DNA of 14,566 nt, taken from NCBI GenBank assembly GCA_018623875.1, contig JAAZUZ010000027.1:1-14566 (forward strand), given 5' to 3'. Under the pieces are notes generated by a model. The model searched no databases. It worked only from the letters and a program-made list of their open reading frames with translations, and was not told the DNA's origin. This DNA comes from Synechococcus sp. HW_metabat.21 (lineage in GTDB: Bacteria > Cyanobacteriota > Cyanobacteriia > PCC-6307 > Cyanobiaceae). The position numbers and the translations under genes were made by a program. Positions 1 through 9,237 of this stretch are shown here, piece after piece (position 1 is the first letter of the stretch; each line of letters begins with the position of its first letter).

Positions 1-252
1 CCTGAGCGCAACGTATTTCTCGACTGCTAACTCCAGGGCATCTTGCAAACCTGCTGGTGTCGGATCAGGGATGGACCCATTGGGTTTCTTGAGTAAGAAG
101 CGATGCCGCTTCCCTCTCTCCTTATTCAGGAAGTAGAGACACCACTTGCCGTGACGCTGCCCATCTCTGAAGACATAAGCGTTGTGAGCACGCCCGTATT
201 GGAGATCGCACCGATCCAAGATCTTCCTGCTGGCAGCGGTGCTTTTGCTCAC
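1..252 (-). CDS. N-terminal part of an unidentified protein, possibly a phage-type integrase (cut by left edge)
   Basis: An open frame on the minus strand starts at a GTG (252-250), 57 bases after an in-frame TAA (312-310), and runs 84 codons without a stop to the window edge. The product is strongly basic. Residues 26-42 (YVFRDGQRHGKWCLYFL) look like beta strands joined by a turn, residues 43-56 are rich in Lys and Arg, and residues 70-84 (DALELAVEKYVALR) look like an amphipathic helix. A small three-strand sheet followed by a helix resembles the arm-type DNA-binding domain that begins many tyrosine recombinases, but the catalytic part would lie outside the window, so this assignment is inference. 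The surrounding DNA is less G+C rich than the rest, which fits a mobile or recently acquired gene. It could instead be a small hypothetical protein. I am fairly sure it is coding and unsure of the function. Confidence 0.55.
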   Translation of the reverse strand, partial: MSKSTAASRKILDRCDLQYGRAHNAYVFRDGQRHGKWCLYFLNKERGKRHRFLLKKPNGSIPDPTPAGLQDALELAVEKYVALR

Positions 253-253
253 G

Positions 254-267
254 CTTTGCTTACGCCT
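254..267. repeat. Direct repeat copy 1, CTTTGCTTACGCCT
   Basis: This 14-base element recurs with one mismatch at 315-328 (CTTTGATTACGCCT), 61 bases downstream in the same orientation. It lies just upstream of the GTG start of the integrase-like gene. Repeated short sites beside an integrase gene can be recombinase or excisionase arm sites, or operator sites. That role is inference; only the repeat itself is seen. Confidence 0.5.
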
Positions 268-314
268 GAGGGGGCAGACCCAAGTGATGGTGGGAAAACC
301 AAGATCTGCTTACA

Positions 315-328
315 CTTTGATTACGCCT
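315..328. repeat. Direct repeat copy 2, CTTTGATTACGCCT
   Basis: Second copy of the 14-base direct repeat, one base different from the copy at 254-267. It lies in the non-coding stretch between the minus-strand integrase-like gene and the plus-strand gene at 443. No third full copy is visible nearby, though GCTTACACT at 308-316 is a weak partial match. Confidence 0.5.
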
Positions 329-367
329 AGTCTACCTGGAAGAAACCCTGTTGACGACTCAAATACC

Positions 368-381
368 TGGATACGTATCCA
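368..381. promoter_or_regulatory. Perfect 14-base palindrome, possible operator
   Basis: TGGATACGTATCCA equals its own reverse complement over all 14 bases. It lies in the 190-base gap between the divergent genes ending at 252 and starting at 443. A TTGACG at 351-356 resembles a -35 box, and the palindrome covers the place where the matching -10 box would fall, but no good -10 sequence is visible. A palindrome of this size in a divergent gap fits a dimeric repressor site. That is inference; no regulator was recognised in the window. Confidence 0.4.
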
Positions 382-442
382 TCAACGCCGACTACACGAC
401 CTAAGAGCACGCCTACGATCAGCCACCAACGCCCCTGTTGAG

Positions 443-943
443 ATGGCCAAGGCCGGAGCATCCCAGAAGCCGGCTCCGAGTGGTCTCCCACGGATCTGGA
501 TGGGGCCCTTGGTGGCTGGGGTCAGCTTTGCTCTGGCCTATGGGATCACCCAGCGCTTAAGCGCCATCAACCTGGGTGATGTCATTCGCCTGAGCCCCCG
601 CTTTGAGCAAAAGCAGACCCCTGGGGTGAGTCTCAAGGACATGCGCCTGCGTTACGGCGAGCAGCCGTCGGAACTGCGTTCCGATCTCGCTCCCCAGCAA
701 GTGGAGTTTTGGCGCAAGGCCCAGGAGCAAGCCGATGCGCTTGAGAAGGCCAAGGCGGAGGCCGAGGCCAAAGCGGAGCGTGAAGCCGCCGCCAAAGCTG
801 CTCCGCCGAAGCCCGCTCAACCCGCCAAACCAGTCGCCAACCGGCGCGACGAGCCACCCGTTGCGGCTCAGCCCCAAGTCCAGCCTCCTGCGCCAAGGCC
901 GCAGCCCACGGTTCCTCTCTTGGATTTGCCTCCCCTTCAGTAG
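443..943 (+). CDS. Single-pass membrane protein with Ala/Lys/Glu-rich and Pro-rich tail, unknown function
   Basis: The 166-residue product has no domain I recognise. The first 17 residues are polar, one likely membrane helix spans about residues 18-38 (GPLVAGVSFALAYGI), and a short conserved-looking section follows (about 40-90). Residues 88-120 form a highly charged helix rich in Ala, Lys and Glu, and residues 120-166 are Pro-rich and probably unstructured. The frame is open further upstream to a GTG at 239, but that part looks like non-coding DNA, so the ATG at 443 is the better start. The gene is followed by a 104-residue protein after 42 bases and then by the ABC1 kinase, all on the same strand, so they may be co-transcribed. 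The tail resembles the flexible linkers of TonB- or TolA-like proteins in composition only. Confidence 0.7.
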   Translation: MAKAGASQKPAPSGLPRIWMGPLVAGVSFALAYGITQRLSAINLGDVIRLSPRFEQKQTPGVSLKDMRLRYGEQPSELRSDLAPQQVEFWRKAQEQADALEKAKAEAEAKAEREAAAKAAPPKPAQPAKPVANRRDEPPVAAQPQVQPPAPRPQPTVPLLDLPPLQ

Positions 944-985
944 CTCCGATCTGCCACGATTTGGGTGACTCTCGAGCGGCCGGCC

Positions 986-1300
986 ATGCGTGAGCCCCAG
1001 ACCCTGGTTCAGGCGGCCCTTAATCGTCTGAGTGCCCGCTTGGGCAGCGGTCTTGCGGATGCCGCCGCTGGCCTTGCGGTCCTGGCCCAAGACGCCCCCG
1101 ACCGTTTGCGCCAGGAGTGGGATCTCTTTAAAGAAGAGGTGGAGCTCGAAGCGGAGCGGCTCGAGCACGGCGAGCAGGAGGCGCCGGCGGCGGAGTCCGG
1201 CATGGCCTCGTCATCGCCAGCTCTGGATTCCCAGCAACAGATCGATCAGCTCCGCGCCCAGGTCACGCGCTTGGCCCGCCGCCTTGAGGAGCCCGCTTGA
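986..1300 (+). CDS. Small helical protein of unknown function, translationally coupled to the ABC1 kinase gene
   Basis: The product has 104 residues and appears soluble and mostly helical. Residues 1-60 are amphipathic, with a long acidic helix around EWDLFKEEVELEAERLE (44-60). A low-complexity Ser/Ala/Glu linker covers about 62-82, and a short coiled-coil-like helix ends the protein (IDQLRAQVTRLARRLEE, 86-102). The ATG at 986 is preferred over the in-frame GTG at 965 because the sequence from MREPQTLVQAAL onward looks like the folded part. The stop overlaps the ATG of the downstream kinase by one base (TGATG), which suggests coupled translation and perhaps a shared task. I recall similar short proteins in marine Synechococcus genomes but know no function. 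Confidence 0.75.
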   Translation: MREPQTLVQAALNRLSARLGSGLADAAAGLAVLAQDAPDRLRQEWDLFKEEVELEAERLEHGEQEAPAAESGMASSSPALDSQQQIDQLRAQVTRLARRLEEPA

Positions 1301-2967
1301 TGCGCCGCCTTGGACCGGCATTGGTGAGCGCGCTTCGCTCCCTGCGGATCTGGTCTGCCGTTCTGCAGCTGCTGCTGTTCCTTTGGTGGGATGCCCAGGC
1401 CTGGAGTTATCCCGGTGGTGTCACCCAGGAGCGGCAAGAGCGGCGGCAGCGGCGGCGTGCCCGCTGGCTGACGGCCCAGTTACTCACGTTGGGGTCGGCC
1501 TTCATCAAGTTGGGTCAGCTGCTCTCGGCCAGGCCCGATGTGTTGCCGGCCAGTTGGGTTGCGGAACTCTCCAGCCTTCAAGACAGCGTCCCGGCCTTCT
1601 CCTTTGACACGGCCCAGTCCCTGCTGGAGCAGGAGCTCGGCGAGCGCTGTGCCGAGATCATCGATATCGAAGAGCAGCCCCTCGGCGCCGCCAGCCTGGC
1701 CCAGGTGCATCGCGCGAGCCTTCGCAGTGGCCGGCAGGTGGTCTTCAAGATCCAACGGCCTGGCCTCGAGCGTCTCTTCCGCCTGGACCTCGAGGTCATG
1801 CAGCAGGTGGCTGCGGTGCTGCAGCGCCATCCCCAGTGGGGCGTGGGACGCGATTGGGTCTCCATCGCTCAGGAATGTCGACGTGTGCTGCTGCGGGAGC
1901 TTGATTTCCGCTTAGAGGCGGAACATGCCGCCCGTTTCCGCCAGCAATTTCTGGATGATCCGGGCATTCGCATCCCCGCGGTCGTCTGGGAACTCACCAC
2001 CCGCCGGGTGCTCTGCCTCGACTACGTCCCCGGGATCAAGATCAATGACCGTCAGGCCCTGATTGAGGCCGGCATCGATCCCTCAGCCGTCGCCGAAAAA
2101 GGGGCAGCCAGTTACCTGCAGCAGCTGGTGCGCTTTGGCTTCTTCCATGCCGACCCCCACCCGGGGAACCTGGCCGTGGCCCGTGATGGCGCGCTCATCT
2201 ACTACGACTTCGGCATGGTCGGCACCTTGTCTCAACGGCTGCGTAGTCGTCTGGGTCGGATGGTGACCGCCGCCGCCGCTCGGGACGCGTCCAGTCTTGT
2301 GCGTGAACTCCAGGCCGCCGGGGTCATCGCCACCGACATTGATCCTGGCCCGGTGCGCCGCCTGGTGCGCGTGATGCTCCAGGAGGCCCTCACACCGCCG
2401 TTTTCCCCCAACATCCTCGACAAACTGTCCGGCGACCTTTACGACTTGGTCTACGGGCAGCCGTTCCGTCTGCCCCCGGAGCTGATCTTCGTGATGCGGG
2501 CCCTCTCCACCTTTGAGGGCGTCGGCCGCAGCCTGGATCCCAGCTTTAGCCTCGTGGCCATCGCCCGTCCCTATCTGCTTCCGCTCATGACCGCCAGTGG
2601 CAACGGCCCCAACGATCTCTTCAATCAGTTGGGGCGTCAGGCCGTCGAAGTCGGAAGCCGTGCTTTGGGATTGCCCCAGCGCCTGGAGGACAGCCTCAGC
2701 CGGATCGAACAGGGTGATCTCCAGGTGCAGATTCGCGCCGGTGAAACCGATCGTTTGTTGCGCCGTCTAGCCCTGAGTCAGCAGAGCGCGGGGCAATCCG
2801 TGCTGCTGGGGGCCCTCACCATCGCGGCGGCCATGCTCGCGGCCAGTACCAAGCCGGTGTTGACGTTCATTCCCGTGGTCGCCGGTGTCCCGGTGGGTCT
2901 GAGCTGGTTGAAGCTGCAGGCCCGCCTGAAGCGCGACGCCCGCATCGACAAGCTCGGCAATTCCTGA
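1300..2967 (+). CDS. ABC1/UbiB-family (ADCK-like) protein kinase-like protein
   Basis: The 555-residue product carries the hallmarks of the ABC1/UbiB/ADCK family. In order these are the KxGQ motif (KLGQ, 70-73), the Ala-rich loop that replaces the usual glycine loop (PLGAASLAQVHRA, about 127-139), the nucleotide-binding lysine (K150 in VVFKIQRPG), the ExD motif (E200, D202), the catalytic-loop block HADPHPGN (283-290) and the DFG motif (303-305). A hydrophobic stretch near residues 20-30 and a C-terminal hydrophobic region (about 500-536) suggest membrane association. Family members support isoprenoid lipid metabolism such as quinone synthesis. Cyanobacteria and plastids hold several paralogues, some tied to plastoquinone or tocopherol, so the exact substrate cannot be read here. 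The start ATG overlaps the stop of the preceding small gene. The gene ends 12 bases before a bidirectional terminator. Confidence 0.93.
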   Translation: MRRLGPALVSALRSLRIWSAVLQLLLFLWWDAQAWSYPGGVTQERQERRQRRRARWLTAQLLTLGSAFIKLGQLLSARPDVLPASWVAELSSLQDSVPAFSFDTAQSLLEQELGERCAEIIDIEEQPLGAASLAQVHRASLRSGRQVVFKIQRPGLERLFRLDLEVMQQVAAVLQRHPQWGVGRDWVSIAQECRRVLLRELDFRLEAEHAARFRQQFLDDPGIRIPAVVWELTTRRVLCLDYVPGIKINDRQALIEAGIDPSAVAEKGAASYLQQLVRFGFFHADPHPGNLAVARDGALIYYDFGMVGTLSQRLRSRLGRMVTAAAARDASSLVRELQAAGVIATDIDPGPVRRLVRVMLQEALTPPFSPNILDKLSGDLYDLVYGQPFRLPPELIFVMRALSTFEGVGRSLDPSFSLVAIARPYLLPLMTASGNGPNDLFNQLGRQAVEVGSRALGLPQRLEDSLSRIEQGDLQVQIRAGETDRLLRRLALSQQSAGQSVLLGALTIAAAMLAASTKPVLTFIPVVAGVPVGLSWLKLQARLKRDARIDKLGNS

Positions 2968-2979
2968 GCGACGCCCATA

Positions 2980-3011
2980 AAAAATCCCGGGACCGTGGCC
3001 CCGGGATTTTT
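2980..3011. terminator. Bidirectional intrinsic terminator between the ABC1 kinase gene and eno
   Basis: A perfect 12-base-pair inverted repeat pairs AAAAATCCCGGG (2980-2991) with CCCGGGATTTTT (3000-3011) around an 8-base loop. It ends in T-runs when read in either direction. It lies between the convergent 3' ends of the kinase gene (2967) and eno (3025), so it can end both transcripts. Confidence 0.9.
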
Positions 3012-3024
3012 GTTGTTTCAGGGC

Positions 3025-4317
3025 TCAGGCCTTGCCGCGGGGACCGCGGTCCTCGGCACCGGCGTAGACGGCCTGGCTGCCCAGTTCGTCTTCGATGCGC
3101 AGGAGTTGGTTGTACTTGGCGACCCGCTCGCTGCGGCTCAGGGAACCGGTCTTGATTTGGCCGGCGCGGGTGGCCACCGCCAGGTCGGCAATCGTGGTGT
3201 CTTCCGTCTCACCGGAGCGGTGGGAGATCACGCTGGTGTAGCCGGCACGGCCCGCCAGGTCGATGGCCTGGAGGGTCTCGGTCAGGGTGCCGATCTGGTT
3301 GACCTTGATCAGGATCGAGTTGGCCACGCCCAGGTCGATGCCGCGCTGCAGGCGGGCGCTGTTGGTCACGAACAGGTCGTCACCCACCAGCTGAACGGTC
3401 TTGCCGAGCTTCTCGGTCAGCAGGGCCCAGCCTTCCCAGTCGTCTTCGGCGACGCCGTCTTCGATCGAGGTGATCGGGAAGCGGTTCACCAGAGCGGCCA
3501 GCTGGTCAACCATCTCAGCGCTGGTGTAGTTGCCGCCATCGAAGGCGTAGCGGCCGTCCTTGAAGAACTCGGTGCTCGCCACGTCCAGGGCCAAGGAGAT
3601 CTGATCGCCAGGGCGGTAGCCGGCTTTCTCGATCGCTTGCACCAGCAGATCGCCGGCTTCGATGTTGCCCAGGTCCGGGGCAAAGCCGCCCTCGTCACCC
3701 ACGGCCGTGCTCAGACCTTTGTCCTTGAGCAGGCCCTTGAGGGTGTGGAACACCTCGGTGCCCATCCGCAGTGCTTCGCGGAAGGTGGGGGCGCCGTGCG
3801 GCACCAGCATGAATTCCTGGAAGTCCAGGCTGTTGGCTGCGTGGGCGCCGCCGTTGATCACGTTCATCAACGGCACCGGCAGCAGGTTGGCCATCGGGCC
3901 GCCCAGATAGCGGTAGAGGGGCAGGCCAACGCCGTTGGCGGCCGCGCGGGCGGTGGCCAGGCTCACGGCCAGGATCGCGTTGGCGCCGAGGGCACTCTTG
4001 TTGTCGCTGCCGTCGAGCTCGAGCATCGCGGCGTCAACGGTGCCCTGGTCCAGGGCGCTCAGGCCGCAGAGGGCAGGGGCAATCTTTTCTTCGACGTTGC
4101 TGACGGCCTGCAGCACACCCTTGCCGCAGTAGCGGCTGCCGCCGTCCCGCAGTTCGCAAGCCTCGTGGGCACCGGTGCTGGCACCGCTGGGAACGATGGC
4201 GCGGCCACTGGCTCCGCCCTCCAGCATCACCTCGGCTTCCACGGTCGGTGTGCCACGGGAATCGAGAACCTCCCGAGCCACGATGGTGTCGATGACGAGG
4301 TCGAGGGTGTCGATCAC
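3025..4317 (-). CDS. eno: Enolase (phosphopyruvate hydratase)
   Basis: Enolase interconverts 2-phosphoglycerate and phosphoenolpyruvate in the cytoplasm, using magnesium. The 430-residue product has the usual full length. Visible features are the N-terminal ARxxLDSRGxPTVE block, the mobile loop SGASTGAHEA (44-53), H159, the GDEGGFAP loop with proton-transfer residue E209, magnesium ligands D245, E286 and D313, the catalytic base K338 within the signature LIKVNQIGTLTETL, and SHRSGET (365-371). The start is GTG: an in-frame TAG lies three codons upstream and no other start fits the conserved N terminus MIDTLDLVIDTIVARE. The gene is transcribed alone, converging on the ABC1 kinase gene and diverging from gloA across 124 bases. 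It is intact and unremarkable. Confidence 0.99.
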   Translation of the reverse strand: MIDTLDLVIDTIVAREVLDSRGTPTVEAEVMLEGGASGRAIVPSGASTGAHEACELRDGGSRYCGKGVLQAVSNVEEKIAPALCGLSALDQGTVDAAMLELDGSDNKSALGANAILAVSLATARAAANGVGLPLYRYLGGPMANLLPVPLMNVINGGAHAANSLDFQEFMLVPHGAPTFREALRMGTEVFHTLKGLLKDKGLSTAVGDEGGFAPDLGNIEAGDLLVQAIEKAGYRPGDQISLALDVASTEFFKDGRYAFDGGNYTSAEMVDQLAALVNRFPITSIEDGVAEDDWEGWALLTEKLGKTVQLVGDDLFVTNSARLQRGIDLGVANSILIKVNQIGTLTETLQAIDLAGRAGYTSVISHRSGETEDTTIADLAVATRAGQIKTGSLSRSERVAKYNQLLRIEDELGSQAVYAGAEDRGPRGKA

Positions 4318-4441
4318 AGCGGCCTAACGCACAACATGGGTCCTTCCAGGGATCCTATGGGTCGCCCTGCCGGGGGCTTTGGTGACCGTTGGCACCAATC
4401 CGTGGACTTTGGTCAGAATGCGGCCGTCAAGAACGGTCCAG

Positions 4442-4832
4442 ATGCGCCTCCTCCACACCATGCTGCGGGTCGGCGACCTGGAGCGCTCGATTGCGTTCTA
4501 CACCGAGATCCTTGGGATGCGCTTGCTGCGCCGCAAGGACTATCCCGGGGGCCGTTTCACCCTGGCGTTTGTGGGCTACGGGGATGAGAGCGATAGCACC
4601 GTTCTCGAGCTCACCCACAACTGGGACACCAGCAGCTACGACATCGGTAGCGGCTATGGCCATATCGCCCTGGGGGTGGACGACATCGTGGGGGTCTGCA
4701 ACCAGATCCGTGCAAAAGGGGGCAACGTGGTGCGCGAACCGGGTCCGATGAAGAACGGCACCACCGTGATCGCCTTCGTGGAAGACCCCGACGGTTACAA
4801 GGTTGAACTGATTGAGATGAGCTCGCGCGCCC

Positions 4833-4843
<11 letters not shown>
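4442..4843 (+). CDS. gloA: Lactoylglutathione lyase (glyoxalase I), nickel type
   Basis: This enzyme isomerises the hemithioacetal of methylglyoxal and glutathione to S-lactoylglutathione, the first step in clearing a toxic by-product of glycolysis. The 133-residue product is a single-chain VOC-fold protein. All four metal ligands known from the E. coli enzyme fall at the same numbers: H5, E56, H74 and E122. The short length, without the insertions of the zinc-type enzymes, fits the nickel/cobalt-dependent class. The ATG at 4442 is chosen because MRLLHTMLRVGDLERS matches the family N terminus; the frame is open upstream to a GTG at 4379. It lies back to back with the glycolytic gene eno. Its last 11 bases overlap the clpB2 start, so the two are probably co-transcribed. 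Confidence 0.97.
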
Positions 4844-7553
<2,710 letters not shown>

Positions 7554-7666
7554 GACATCCGTTAGTGTGTTTGTTTGCCGGCGCGTGGGCTCAACACGCC
7601 GCGCGGCCCGCTGAAGGCTCAGCAGGCTTCATGCTCTGCCCATGAGGCTTGGCCCTGATTTCCCCT

Positions 7667-7915
7667 GTGGAATCTTCATCCGTGGAATCCCAGACCGAAC
7701 CACAAGTCAAGGCCGACGAGGCTGCCCCCACGGAACCGGTGAAGACCGGCTTTGTGTCGGACACCGTCGCTGAGTTGCGCAAGGTGGTTTGGCCGAGCCG
7801 TCAGCAGCTGTTTGGTGAATCAGTCGCGGTGATCTTGATGGTCACCATCTCGGCCTTTGCGATCGCCGCCGTCGATCGCTTTTACGGCTGGGGAAGTTCC
7901 CAGGTGTTCCGCTGA
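7667..7915 (+). CDS. secE: Preprotein translocase subunit SecE
   Basis: SecE is the small clamp subunit of the SecYEG channel in the plasma membrane and, in cyanobacteria, also the thylakoid membrane. The 82-residue product has a polar, poorly conserved N terminus, the family motif ELRKVVWPSRQQ (36-47) forming the amphipathic surface helix, and one membrane helix (about 52-70, ESVAVILMVTISAFAIAAV). The frame opens at a TTG (7649), and GTG codons at 7667 and 7682 are also possible. No start has a well-placed ribosome site, so the first residues are uncertain. It lies 35 bases before nusG, the usual bacterial order. No tRNA-Trp gene was found in the 113 bases upstream. Confidence 0.95.
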   Translation: MESSSVESQTEPQVKADEAAPTEPVKTGFVSDTVAELRKVVWPSRQQLFGESVAVILMVTISAFAIAAVDRFYGWGSSQVFR

Positions 7916-7950
7916 CCCGCTGAATCGTTCGCCCTCTCTTTCCTTTGCCC

Positions 7951-8607
7951 GTGTCCGACGTCGACCTGACCACTGAAGAATTCGCCGCGGCGGATCTGGC
8001 TGCCGACGCTGAACCTGCGGCGCCTGCCGTTGAAGGCCGGGCCCCGATTGCTCGCTGGTATGCCGTTCAGGTGGCCTCCAGCTGCGAGAAAAAAGTCAAG
8101 GCCACCCTGGAGCAGCGGGCCGTCACCCTCGGCGTTGACAACCGCATCCTCGAGATCGAAATCCCCCAGACCCCCGCGGTCAAACTCAAGAAAGACGGCA
8201 GCCGGACGAGCACCGAAGAGAAGGTGTTCCCCGGCTATGTCCTGGTTCGGATGGTCCTCGATGAGGACACGATGATGGCGGTGCGGAGCACCCCGAACGT
8301 GATCAACTTCGTGGGTGCGGAAGATCGCCGTGCCACCGGCAAGGTGCGTGGTCACATCAAGCCCCGCCCCCTGAGCCGTCAGGAGGTGGATCGCATCTTC
8401 AAGCGGGCTGCCGAGAAGAAGCCCGTCGTGAAGGTCGATCTGGCCGAGGGCGATCAGATTCTCGTCACTGCAGGCCCCTTCAAGGACTTCCAAGGCGAAG
8501 TCATCGAGGTCTCTGGCGATCGCAACAAGCTCAAAGCCCTGCTCTCGATCTTCGGTCGGGAAACCCCGGTGGAACTCGAGTTCTCCCAGATCAGCAAACA
8601 AAGCTGA
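7951..8607 (+). CDS. nusG: Transcription termination/antitermination factor NusG
   Basis: NusG binds the RNA polymerase clamp and promotes processive elongation; through its KOW domain it can contact Rho or ribosomal protein S10. The 218-residue product begins with about 33 acidic, probably disordered residues. The NGN domain starts at RWYAVQVASSCEKKV (35-49) and includes VFPGYVLVRM (92-101). The C-terminal KOW domain (about 165-216) holds EGDQILVTAGPFKDFQGEV and ends in FGRETPVELEFSQI. An insert around residues 70-90 (IPQTPAVKLKKDGSR) is a form I associate with cyanobacterial NusG. The GTG at 7951 is preferred to the TTG at 7945. The order secE-nusG-rplK is the classical one. Confidence 0.97.
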   Translation: MSDVDLTTEEFAAADLAADAEPAAPAVEGRAPIARWYAVQVASSCEKKVKATLEQRAVTLGVDNRILEIEIPQTPAVKLKKDGSRTSTEEKVFPGYVLVRMVLDEDTMMAVRSTPNVINFVGAEDRRATGKVRGHIKPRPLSRQEVDRIFKRAAEKKPVVKVDLAEGDQILVTAGPFKDFQGEVIEVSGDRNKLKALLSIFGRETPVELEFSQISKQS

Positions 8608-8616
8608 TTCCCGTGC

Positions 8617-8641
8617 GGCCGTCTCCCTGCGGAGGGCGGCC
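8617..8641 (+). other. G+C-rich hairpin in the nusG-rplK gap
   Basis: GGCCGTCTCC (8617-8626) can pair with GGAGGGCGGCC (8631-8641) around a short loop, with one G-U pair and one bulge. No T-run follows, so it is not a standard intrinsic terminator. It starts 10 bases after the nusG stop and lies 85 bases before rplK. It may protect or separate the nusG 3' end, or be part of the rplK leader. Confidence 0.4.
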
Positions 8642-8725
8642 TAAGGCGCTGCTTCGGTTCCCGGAGTCCGCCGCACACGCTGCCCTAGGGTCGCGGATCC
8701 GCAGATTGCTCAAGACGCCAGGACG

Positions 8726-9151
8726 ATGGCAAAAAAAGTTGTAGCTGTGATCAAGCTGGCACTCGATGCCGGCAAAGCAAACCCCGCGCCACCGGTGGGC
8801 CCCGCCCTCGGTCAGCACGGCGTCAACATCATGGCGTTCTGCAAGGAGTACAACGCTCGGACGCAGGACAAAGCCGGATACGTGATTCCGGTGGAGATCT
8901 CGGTCTTTGAAGACCGCAGCTTCACCTTCATCACCAAGACCCCTCCCGCTTCCGTGCTGATCGTGAAGGCAGCCGGTATCGCTAAGGGTGCCGCCACCTC
9001 TTCCAAGGGTTCTGTCGGGGCCATCAGCCGCGCACAACTCGAAGAGATCGCCAAGACCAAGCTGCCCGACCTCAACTGCACCAGCGTTGAGTCGGCCATG
9101 CGCATCATCGAAGGCACTGCCCGCAACATGGGCGTTGCTGTGAAGGACTGA
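8726..9151 (+). CDS. rplK: 50S ribosomal protein L11
   Basis: L11 forms the base of the ribosomal stalk and, with 23S rRNA, the GTPase-associated centre. The 141-residue product has the normal length. The N-terminal block PAPPVGPALGQHGVNI (21-36) is the conserved part implicated in thiostrepton sensitivity. The C-terminal rRNA-binding domain ends in VESAMRIIEGTARNMGV. The ATG at 8726 gives the standard MAKKVVAVIKL start. The 118-base gap after nusG holds a hairpin and a 10-base palindrome (GCGGATCCGC, 8693-8702), so rplK may have its own promoter or a control leader. Confidence 0.99.
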   Translation: MAKKVVAVIKLALDAGKANPAPPVGPALGQHGVNIMAFCKEYNARTQDKAGYVIPVEISVFEDRSFTFITKTPPASVLIVKAAGIAKGAATSSKGSVGAISRAQLEEIAKTKLPDLNCTSVESAMRIIEGTARNMGVAVKD

Positions 9152-9198
9152 GCGACGGGTTCATCCCGACGCATCCCTTCCTTTTCTGTTCTTTAGCG

Positions 9199-9228
9199 GG
9201 GGAGAGCTCCTGAGCTCGTCTGCACCCC
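9199..9228 (+). promoter_or_regulatory. Possible L1-binding mRNA structure before rplA
   Basis: GAGCT (9204-9208) pairs with AGCTC (9213-9217) around the loop CCTG. Outside it, GGGG (9199-9202) can pair with CCCC (9225-9228), leaving an uneven internal loop of one base against seven. Two short helices split by an asymmetric loop is the general shape of L1 operator sites, and it lies 10 bases before the gene for L1. Feedback control of this operon by L1 is well known in E. coli, but the identity of this element is inference. Confidence 0.25.
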
Positions 9229-9237
9229 ATTCCTGAC

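Noticed and set aside
103..330. A 75-codon plus-strand frame in the left region
   Set aside because: It overlaps the minus-strand integrase-like gene, whose protein looks more natural; the plus frame has no ribosome site or motif.
239..442. Longer N terminus for the gene at 443
   Set aside because: The upstream codons cover the direct repeats and palindrome and give an atypical sequence; the ATG at 443 leads straight into a normal membrane-anchor layout.
557..1168. A 203-codon minus-strand open frame across the two small genes
   Set aside because: It runs against two plus-strand genes and a gap, and the product is rich in Leu, Gly and Arg with no domain; the plus-strand frames fit better.
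2995..4587. A 530-codon plus-strand open frame antisense to enolase
   Set aside because: It mirrors the conserved eno gene, has a low-complexity Gly/Ala/Val/His/Gln composition typical of an antisense frame in G+C-rich DNA, and covers the divergent gap.
7554..7666. Possible tRNA-Trp gene before secE
   Set aside because: Some bacteria carry one here, but no cloverleaf, anticodon arm or T-loop sequence is visible.
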